Origin: Chloroflexota bacterium
GTDB taxonomy: Bacteria > Chloroflexota > Anaerolineae > Ardenticatenales > Ardenticatenaceae
NCBI GenBank assembly: GCA_003520455.1
Contig: DOUV01000554.1
Coordinates: forward strand, 1 to 6,112
Direction: 5' to 3'
Length of the DNA stretch: 6,112 nt
In this document: positions 1-4,224 of the stretch, piece by piece
Layout of the letters: every line of letters begins with the position of its first letter
Position numbering within the stretch: the stretch's first letter is position 1
Translations under genes and position numbers: made by a program
The notes under the pieces: model-generated
The model's input: the letters and a program-made list of their open reading frames with translations, nothing else
Database searches by the model: none
Told to the model about the DNA's origin: nothing

Positions 1-923
1 CCCACAGCGGCAACCTTTTCCGGGATAAAGTGGCCGGTGCGGTCCACACGATCAATGGCTTTGGAAAGGCAACCGGCTTCGAGCAAATCCGCGAGTTGGG
101 CACTATTGAGACGCCGGTCCTGCTGACGAACACGCTGAACGTGGGGCTGGCGGCCGATGCCCTCGTCGCCTTCATGCTCCGCGATAACCCGGACATCGGT
201 GTGACCACCGGCGGGGTGAACCCGGTCGTCGGGGAGTGCCACGATGGCTATCTGAGCGATCTCCGCGGGCGGCATGTCCGGGCCGAACACGTCTGGGCGG
301 CGTTAGAGGGCGCCCGCGAGGGCCCCGTCGAGGAGGGCAACGTCGGAGCGGGAACGGGCACCCAGGCGTTCGAGTTCAAAGGCGGGATCGGCACCGCCTC
401 GCGTCGCACCCTACTCAACAAGGGTGGATTCACCGTCGGCGCGCTGGTCCAGACCAATTTCGGCCGGCGCGAGGAGTTGACGGTGGCTGGGGTGCCCGCC
501 GGCCGCGAGCTCGTCGATGTGGGGCGGATCAAGAAACGCGAGGATGGTTCGATCATGATGGTAGTGGCGACCGACGCCCCCTGCTCGGCGCGCCAACTCC
601 ATCGCCTCGCCGTGCGGGCCGGCTTCGGCCTGGCGCGGACCGGCTCGGTCGCCGCCTACGGAAGTGGTGACTTTGTCATCGCCTTCTCCACCACGAATCG
701 CCGCCCGCAGTACGCCGACACGGTGATCGCCGAGCGACCTCGCCTGGAAGACGAGGCTGGGGTGATCACGGCGCTTTTCCAGGCCGTGGTCGAGTCGGTC
801 GAGGAAGCCATCATCAACGCCCTGCTCCGCGCCGAGACGCTGACCGGTCGCGACGGGAACACCCTGTTTGCGGTGCCCATCGACCGGCTGCAGGAGATTC
901 TGCGGCGCTACGGGCGGCTGTAG
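1..923 (+). CDS. P1-family peptidase (DmpA/BapA type, self-processing), 5' end cut off by window
   Basis: This is an N-terminal-nucleophile aminopeptidase of the DmpA/BapA (S58) family, which removes N-terminal residues from peptides, often D- or beta-amino acids. The reading frame is open to the window edge: the first full codon is at 3 and reads HSGNLFRDKV, a family-typical stretch. The GTG at 30 is therefore internal and roughly 65-75 N-terminal residues lie outside. Numbering from that GTG, visible family motifs are NTLNVGL (34-40), PVVGECHDG (65-73), GNVGAGTG (103-110), FKGGIGTASR (116-125) and QTNFG (141-145). The precursor is expected to cut itself between Gly173 and Ser174 in DGSIMMVVATDAP, making Ser174 the nucleophile. 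Ser212 and Asp214 in YGSGDF fit the second catalytic Ser and acidic residue of BapA by spacing. The C-terminus is intact (TAG at 921). No terminator with a T-run follows. The family call is firm; the substrate is not known. Confidence 0.93.
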   Translation, partial: HSGNLFRDKVAGAVHTINGFGKATGFEQIRELGTIETPVLLTNTLNVGLAADALVAFMLRDNPDIGVTTGGVNPVVGECHDGYLSDLRGRHVRAEHVWAALEGAREGPVEEGNVGAGTGTQAFEFKGGIGTASRRTLLNKGGFTVGALVQTNFGRREELTVAGVPAGRELVDVGRIKKREDGSIMMVVATDAPCSARQLHRLAVRAGFGLARTGSVAAYGSGDFVIAFSTTNRRPQYADTVIAERPRLEDEAGVITALFQAVVESVEEAIINALLRAETLTGRDGNTLFAVPIDRLQEILRRYGRL

Positions 924-1157
924 CGAAGCTTCTCACGAGCGGACAGCCGCGGATCGCGGACAAGCATGGGAGAAAGGCGGTAAAACACACTGCGGCACAG
1001 AACGTGATGCGCCGATCTCTGCAGATGTTGGCTATTCGAAAGCCGAATCGGCGGCGACCTGCGCGTGTCGGCGTAGATCAGCGTTCCTCAGAAGCGGTCA
1101 GGCACTCGTCATCTGTACTCGATGACATTCAACACTCGAAGCGGCGGACAATCCGGC
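924..1157. other. Gene-free stretch after the peptidase gene
   Basis: No convincing protein gene is visible. Two small dyads can be seen: CCGCG-GAT-CGCGG at 947-959 and GTCATC-N7-GATGAC at 1108-1126. Neither is followed by a T-run, so neither reads as an intrinsic terminator. Open frames here (for example 868-1125, or a 52-codon frame from about 1004) lack a ribosome binding site and recognisable protein features. Confidence 0.5.
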
Positions 1158-1169
1158 TACACTGAGAGC
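1129..1169 (+). promoter_or_regulatory. Possible promoter with -10 TACACT (1158-1163)
   Basis: TACACT matches four of six bases of the TATAAT consensus and sits 6 nt before an ATG at 1170. This is the same geometry as the -10 boxes of murJ and the phosphatase gene in this window. No good -35 is present at 16-18 bp; the best hexamers there are CTCGAA and TCGAAG. An intrinsic terminator about 270 bp downstream on the same strand supports transcription through this stretch, but the promoter itself is weak evidence. Confidence 0.35.
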
Positions 1170-1317
1170 ATGACCCAGCCAGGCGAAGGCCCTAAGGCCC
1201 CTGGTGGGTTTGTACCAAACAGCGCCAGCAATTGGCCGGAGTGGATGTGGCCCGTATGCATCGCGGGAGCTATCTGTCGATCCACCGTGTTCGGCAGAGT
1301 GGCACTGGGTGTCCCCG

Positions 1318-1431
1318 ATGCAGCCACCTCAATCCCACCTGTCCGGTTGCCTGATCCTCCTCCTGGGTGTGGCGTCGCTGGGCGCGACGCTGGGCGTTGC
1401 CCACCGGCGCGCGAAAGCGGGCGCCGGGTGA
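1318..1431 (+). CDS. Possible small membrane peptide, 37 residues
   Basis: ATG at 1318 opens a 37-codon frame ending TGA at 1429-1431, four bases before the terminator hairpin. The product would start MQPPQSHLSG, continue with a hydrophobic stretch CLILLLGVASLGATLGVA (about residues 11-28), and end in a basic tail HRRAKAGAG. That is the layout of a one-pass membrane miniprotein. Against it, there is no Shine-Dalgarno, and the same bases form several perfect RNA helices that could be the real constraint. The position just before the terminator is the main argument in favour. I do not recognise a family. Confidence 0.22.
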   Translation: MQPPQSHLSGCLILLLGVASLGATLGVAHRRAKAGAG

Positions 1432-1434
1432 GAC

Positions 1435-1476
1435 GGCGGGCTGCGGCTTTCGAGCCAAGGCCCGCCGCTCATTTTT
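1435..1476 (+). terminator. Intrinsic (Rho-independent) terminator with TTCG loop
   Basis: GGCGGGC at 1435-1441 pairs perfectly with GCCCGCC at 1460-1466. Inside, GGCT 1445-1448 pairs with AGCC 1453-1456 around a TTCG tetraloop. The hairpin is followed after five bases by TTTTT (1472-1476). There is no T-run on the opposite strand, so it ends plus-strand transcription, coming from the stretch after the peptidase gene. It also insulates the promoter that follows. Confidence 0.78.
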
Positions 1477-1483
1477 GGCGACC

Positions 1484-1512
1484 TTGCGCCCGTACGCTCT
1501 CTCCGCTATGAT
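1484..1512 (+). promoter_or_regulatory. Sigma-70-type promoter, TTGCGC-N17-TATGAT
   Basis: The -35 TTGCGC (1484-1489) and -10 TATGAT (1507-1512) are 17 bp apart, and the -10 matches five of six consensus bases. The site lies just after a terminator and upstream of the LLM oxidoreductase gene. Transcription should begin near 1519, leaving a leader of about 190 nt before the ATG at 1710. Confidence 0.6.
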
Positions 1513-1518
1513 CGCCAC

Positions 1519-1709
1519 CTGCGTAATCGCCAGCCTTCGATCCTGGAGCACCCAACCACGCCACCATGCCCACGAGATCACCAGGCTTCGGCTGGGTCAT
1601 CCAGCCCCATCCGGCCTTGCACCATAGTCCCACAGCTCGCCTGGGACTCTGGGTGCTCAATCACGTCCCGCGCCTCGCGCCGCTCGCCGAACGGCTGAGA
1701 GAAGCGTTG
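1519..1709 (+). promoter_or_regulatory. Structured 5' leader of the LLM oxidoreductase gene
   Basis: The leader contains three perfect inverted repeats. GAGCACCCA 1546-1554 can pair with TGGGTGCTC 1650-1658 and so enclose two hairpins, GGCTGG-N5-CCAGCC at 1590-1606 and AGTCCCA-N9-TGGGACT at 1626-1648. An alternative pairing, GCACC 1619-1623 with GGTGC 1652-1656, would extend the second hairpin and exclude the long-range stem. This is the logic of an RNA switch, though I match it to no known riboswitch class. From 1566 to 1709 the DNA is also an open frame continuous with the gene. It has no Shine-Dalgarno at 1566 and shows lower third-position GC than the gene proper, so I treat it as untranslated. 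Confidence 0.4.
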
Positions 1710-2696
1710 ATGGCCTCACGCACGTTTGGCTGGATCCTCCAGCCGGGCGCTGGCGGCCCGCAACCAGCCGCACGCCTGTTGGAGGACAACCGCCGCTTCC
1801 TGACGCTCCTGGACGGTCACTTCGACACGTTCTGGATAGAAGACCACTTCCAGTGGGGCACCGCGCCGACGCTTGAGGCCTGGACCTCGCTCACCTGGCA
1901 GGCGGCCCGCTTTCCGACCTACCGCTGCGGCACCATGGTCCTGGGCCAGAGCTACCGTAACCCCGCCCTGCTGGCAAAGGCCGCCGCCACCCTGCAGTGG
2001 TTGGCCGGCGGCCGGCTGATCCTGGGCATCGGCGCCGGGTGGAAGGAGGACGAGTACCGGGCCTACAACTTCCCCTTCCCTGCCGCCGCCACCCGCATCC
2101 ACGAGTTGCGCGAAGCGGCCACCATCATCAAGACAATGTGGTCCACCTCGCCCGCCACCTACGCTGGAACGCATTACCGGATCACCGCGGCCTTCTGCGA
2201 GCCCCGTCCCACGCCACCGCCCCCGCTGATGATTGGCGGGGGCGGCGAGAAGCTCACGCTGCGGGTTGTGGCCGAGCTGGCCGATTGGTGGAACCTGGGG
2301 TTTGTCCCGTTCTCCGAGTACGAGCGCAAGTGGCAGCGCCTGGCCGAGCATTGCGCGGCGGTCGGCCGCGATCCGGCCACGATCAAGAAAACCTACTTTG
2401 CGCTCGTCAGCATCTCGAATGATCCATCGAGGATCCTGCGGCGTGAGGGGCTCCACATCGTCGGCGGGAACCCCGCGCAGGTCGCCGACGAGTTGGCCCA
2501 ATTCGTCGCCTCGGGGGTCGAGCACTTCCAGATCCGCTTCCTGGACTTCCCCGACCCGGCCGGCGCGGAACTCTTCATCCAGACCGTCGTCCCCCAGCTC
2601 AGCGGCCGCCAGGGTCCTGGCCAGGCACACGCATCGGATAACCCGGCTCTGTCCTACTCCTCGGCGTCGAATTCGATCAGCGAGACGACCGGATAG
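1710..2696 (+). CDS. LLM-class flavin- or F420-dependent oxidoreductase
   Basis: This 328-residue TIM-barrel protein belongs to the luciferase-like monooxygenase superfamily, cytosolic enzymes that use FMNH2 or F420 on small organic substrates. Family signs are FGWILQP at residues 6-12, HFDTFWIEDHFQW (37-49), TLEAWTSLTWQAARF (54-68), GTMVLGQSYRNPALLAK (74-90), GGRLILGIGAGWKEDEY (100-116) and PPLMIGGGGEKLTLR (171-185). The start at 1710 is preferred over the in-frame ATG at 1566: a GAGAGAAG ribosome binding site ends 5 nt before it, and FGWxxQP then falls near the N-terminus as in relatives. The barrel seems complete near residue 297 (FIQTVVPQL). The last 30 or so residues are Ser/Asn-rich and partly antisense to the end of apt, so they are probably a non-conserved tail. 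Cofactor choice and substrate are not visible. Confidence 0.9.
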   Translation: MASRTFGWILQPGAGGPQPAARLLEDNRRFLTLLDGHFDTFWIEDHFQWGTAPTLEAWTSLTWQAARFPTYRCGTMVLGQSYRNPALLAKAAATLQWLAGGRLILGIGAGWKEDEYRAYNFPFPAAATRIHELREAATIIKTMWSTSPATYAGTHYRITAAFCEPRPTPPPPLMIGGGGEKLTLRVVAELADWWNLGFVPFSEYERKWQRLAEHCAAVGRDPATIKKTYFALVSISNDPSRILRREGLHIVGGNPAQVADELAQFVASGVEHFQIRFLDFPDPAGAELFIQTVVPQLSGRQGPGQAHASDNPALSYSSASNSISETTG

Positions 2697-3181
2697 GCGG
2701 CCAGCGCCTCACGGCCGTTGAGAAAGCCGAGCTCGATCACGAAGGCAGCCCCGACGACCTGGCCACCCAACGCTTCCACCAACTCAGCACTGGCCCGAGC
2801 CGTACCCCCCGTGGCCAGCAGGTCGTCGATAATCAGGACGCGCTGTCCCGGCTCGATGGCGTCGACGTGGATCTCGAGGCGGTTGGTACCATACTCGAGG
2901 GCATACTCGCGGTGAATCTTCTCGGCGGGGAGCCGGCCGGGCTTGCGAATCGGCACGAAGCCGGCGCCCAGTTCGTAGGCCAGGGGCGCCCCAAAGATGA
3001 AGCCGCGCGACTCGACGCCGGCGACCAGGTCAACCTCGGTCTCCTCGAACATCTCAGCCAGCCGATCGATGACCTCGCCAAAGGCGTCGGCATCTTTCAA
3101 TAGCGTCGTGATATCCCGGAATAGAATGCCCTGAACCGGAAAATCGGGGACACTCCTGATGATCGACTTCAAATGGTCCAT
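2654..3181 (-). CDS. apt: Adenine phosphoribosyltransferase
   Basis: APRT makes AMP from adenine and PRPP in cytosolic purine salvage. The 175-residue length is normal for the family. Visible motifs are the N-terminal IRSVPDFPVQGILFRDITTLL (residues 8-28), VESRGFIFG (56-64), RKPGRLP (79-85), REYALEYG (91-98) and the PRPP-binding loop VLIIDDLLATGGTA (115-128), which includes the Asp-Asp pair. The start at 3181 is chosen because GAGGAGGAGA lies 8 nt upstream and homologues begin near MDHLKSIIRSVPDFP. An in-frame ATG at 3259 would add 26 residues that do not look like APRT. The stop TAG is at 2654-2656. The 3' end overlaps the convergent oxidoreductase gene by 43 bp, with no terminator between them. 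Confidence 0.97.
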   Translation of the reverse strand: MDHLKSIIRSVPDFPVQGILFRDITTLLKDADAFGEVIDRLAEMFEETEVDLVAGVESRGFIFGAPLAYELGAGFVPIRKPGRLPAEKIHREYALEYGTNRLEIHVDAIEPGQRVLIIDDLLATGGTARASAELVEALGGQVVGAAFVIELGFLNGREALAAYPVVSLIEFDAEE

Positions 3182-3189
3182 TGCGGACG

Positions 3190-3199
3190 TCTCCTCCTC
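3190..3199 (-). promoter_or_regulatory. Strong Shine-Dalgarno of apt
   Basis: On the minus strand this reads GAGGAGGAGA and ends 8 nt before the apt ATG. It is the best ribosome binding site in the window and fixes the apt start. It overlaps the TGA (3198-3200) of the possible 32-codon ORF upstream, an arrangement seen where translation of two frames is coupled. Confidence 0.8.
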
Positions 3200-3296
3200 A
3201 GAAATGCGGAATGGTATACCGATTACCATATACCAACTCGGTGTCGCCCCGAATTCCACAAATGATCTCGAACAGACGTGGTTTCCTGGTCTTCAT
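3198..3296 (-). CDS. Possible 32-residue ORF upstream of apt
   Basis: The ORF begins ATG at 3296 and ends TGA inside the apt Shine-Dalgarno. The product would start MKTRKPRLFEIICGIRGD and end TELVYGNRYTIPHF: a basic N-terminus, one Cys and mixed polar/aromatic composition. There is no obvious Shine-Dalgarno; the ATG directly follows a CGTGA/TCACG dyad. By my count the ORF is about 46% GC, clearly lower than its neighbours, so codon use does not support it. It could be a regulatory leader peptide coupled to apt, or chance within a promoter region. I recognise no family. Confidence 0.25.
   Translation of the reverse strand: MKTRKPRLFEIICGIRGDTELVYGNRYTIPHF
3212..3235 (-). promoter_or_regulatory. 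Operator-like inverted repeat TGGTATA-N10-TATACCA upstream of apt
   Basis: Seven-base perfect arms (3212-3218 and 3229-3235) with a 10-bp spacer put the half-site centres 17 bp apart, a spacing typical of a dimeric repressor. The minus-strand arm nearer apt reads TATACC, resembling the TATACT -10 of the phosphatase gene, and both are preceded by CGG. Transcription would then start near 3206 and give a short leader containing the Shine-Dalgarno. The repeat could instead act as an RNA hairpin next to that site. No good -35 is visible at 17 bp. Confidence 0.45.
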
Positions 3297-3313
3297 CGTG
3301 AATTCGAGTCACG
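3297..3313. promoter_or_regulatory. 17-bp dyad CGTGA-N7-TCACG
   Basis: Perfect 5-bp arms lie at 3297-3301 and 3309-3313, with one further symmetric pair inside. The site abuts the possible 32-codon ORF in the AT-richer gap between the phosphatase gene and apt. The half-sites recall the GTGA/TCAC of CRP/FNR-type regulators, but the spacing is 7 rather than 6, so this is only a weak resemblance. Confidence 0.25.
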
Positions 3314-3369
3314 CACAGCAAATTCCTGGATCAGATGGGTGATCGCCTTCTGACTTCCGGTTCGTCCCA

Positions 3370-4179
3370 TCACGTACCGTTTTTCGACCAGTGGCAATTG
3401 ACGATCGCGGCCGCCTCCGCGTGCACCAGGCCGTTGCTCACCAACACGCCGGGGGTCTCTATTGTCCAGGAATCACCGTGCTCGTCGGTGACGGTCGCGC
3501 CGGCCTCACGAGCAATCAACTCGCCCGCTGCGACATCCCAGGGCCAGAGGCTCAGGTTGTAGTAGACGTCAAGACAGCCCGCGGCCACGTAGCAGAAGCC
3601 CAGGGCCGCGCTGCCCAGGCTACGGAGCGTGCGAACCTCATTGGCGAAGTTGTTGAAGATGCGCGCACTGGCCCTGCGCTGTTCGGGCGAACGCGACCAA
3701 TCGCAGGCCACGATGGAGCGTCGCAACTGCGCCTGGTGGCTCACCTGCAGGGGGCGACCGTTGAGCGTGGCGCCGCCCCCGGCGCGAGCCGCAAAGAGCC
3801 AGTCGCGCAACGGTTCGTACACCACACCGACGCGTGCGCCGCTGGCGTCGTGCAGAGCGATGCTGACGCTAAAGATGGGCAGGCCATGAGCAAAGTTGGT
3901 GGTTCCATCGAGGGGGTCTATGATCCAGGTTGGCGTCTGCCAATCGATCACGGCCTCCGGCCGGAAGGTCTCTTCGGTAAAAACGGCGTGCTCGGGAAAG
4001 GCTGCGACCAACCGCTCGCGAATGAGACGGTCGGCAGCGTAGTCGGCGGTCGTCACAAGGTCACGCTCATTGCCATTTTTGAGCGCGATCTCGAGCTCGC
4101 TGGCGTACATTGTTTGGAGGAGCTGGCCGGCGGCGCGGGCCATGTCGGAGGCTGCAGAGAGAAAATGATGGTCGTTCAT
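3370..4179 (-). CDS. Inositol-monophosphatase-family protein
   Basis: This is a Mg2+-dependent phosphatase of the IMPase/FIG superfamily, cytosolic, 269 residues, a normal length. Metal-binding motifs are all present: Glu69/Glu70 in FTEETF, Asp88 and Asp91 in IIDPLDGTTNF (86-96), and Asp215 in WPWDVAAGELIAREAGA (212-228). NERDLVTTAD (37-46) is the usual N-terminal signature, and Gly-rich AGGGATLNGRPL (133-144) follows. Substrates in the family include inositol-1-phosphate, histidinol phosphate, PAP and fructose-1,6-bisphosphate; sequence alone does not choose. There is no Shine-Dalgarno. A TATACT box ends 7 nt before the ATG, so the message is probably leaderless. It lies 45 bp after murJ on the same strand and may also be read from the murJ promoter. 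Confidence 0.95.
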   Translation of the reverse strand: MNDHHFLSAASDMARAAGQLLQTMYASELEIALKNGNERDLVTTADYAADRLIRERLVAAFPEHAVFTEETFRPEAVIDWQTPTWIIDPLDGTTNFAHGLPIFSVSIALHDASGARVGVVYEPLRDWLFAARAGGGATLNGRPLQVSHQAQLRRSIVACDWSRSPEQRRASARIFNNFANEVRTLRSLGSAALGFCYVAAGCLDVYYNLSLWPWDVAAGELIAREAGATVTDEHGDSWTIETPGVLVSNGLVHAEAAAIVNCHWSKNGT

Positions 4180-4186
4180 GAGGACG

Positions 4187-4215
4187 AGTATACCGCGGCT
4201 TGCCGTCAGCGCGAA
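4187..4215 (-). promoter_or_regulatory. Promoter for a leaderless phosphatase mRNA, TTCGCG-N17-TATACT
   Basis: On the minus strand TATACT (4192-4187) matches five of six -10 bases and is separated from the ATG at 4179 by only seven bases. Transcription should therefore start at or next to the A of the ATG. The -35 TTCGCG (4215-4210) is at the ideal 17-bp spacing but is a poor match. The lack of any Shine-Dalgarno in the 45-bp gap after murJ fits leaderless translation. Confidence 0.55.
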
Positions 4216-4224
4216 CTGCGGCCA

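Larger units (their letters stand above)
1170..1476 (+). ncRNA. Candidate structured non-coding RNA of about 300 nt
   Basis: The segment runs from the expected transcription start of the TACACT box to a strong intrinsic terminator. It opens with a long hairpin: ACCCA 1173-1177 pairs with TGGGT 1205-1209, CCAGG 1179-1183 with CCTGG 1200-1204, and GGCC 1188-1191 with GGCC 1196-1199 over a CTAA loop. Further perfect pairings are GTGGAT 1241-1246 with ATCCAC 1280-1285, enclosing CCCG 1251-1254 with CGGG 1264-1267. GTGGC 1299-1303 pairs with GCCAC 1323-1327, GCGTCGC 1372-1378 with GCGACGC 1384-1390, and TGGGC 1391-1395 with GCCCA 1399-1403. A hairpin at 1402-1430 carries a GAAA tetraloop. I see no hallmark of tmRNA, RNase P RNA, 6S or SRP RNA. 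GC-rich DNA gives hairpins by chance, and a short coding message is the alternative, so this stays a candidate. Confidence 0.38.

Noticed and set aside
947..959. Hairpin CCGCG-GAT-CGCGG as a terminator for the peptidase gene
   Set aside because: No T-run follows and the stem is only 5 bp.
1001..1163. A 52-codon Arg-rich frame from about 1004
   Set aside because: No ribosome binding site, no recognisable features, and its stop overlaps the TACACT box.
1122..1511. Plus-strand frame, which could be read leaderless from the ATG at 1170
   Set aside because: It reads straight through the terminator hairpin and ends on the -10 box of the next promoter. The sequence is Pro/Arg-rich low complexity without domain features.
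1716..2630. Minus-strand open frame of 304 codons antisense to the LLM gene
   Set aside because: It is antisense to a clear LLM-family protein, is Gly/Arg-rich, and matches no family I know.
3182..3259. 26-residue N-terminal extension of APRT
   Set aside because: APRT similarity begins at MDHLKSIIRSVPDFP, and the strong Shine-Dalgarno serves the ATG at 3181. The extension would translate that site and the operator dyad.
3281..3320. tRNA-like T-arm (CGTGA-ATTCGAG-TCACG) suggesting a tRNA or att site
   Set aside because: The loop is out of register for a T-loop, no matching 5' acceptor strand lies about 60 nt upstream, and there are no D- or anticodon arms.
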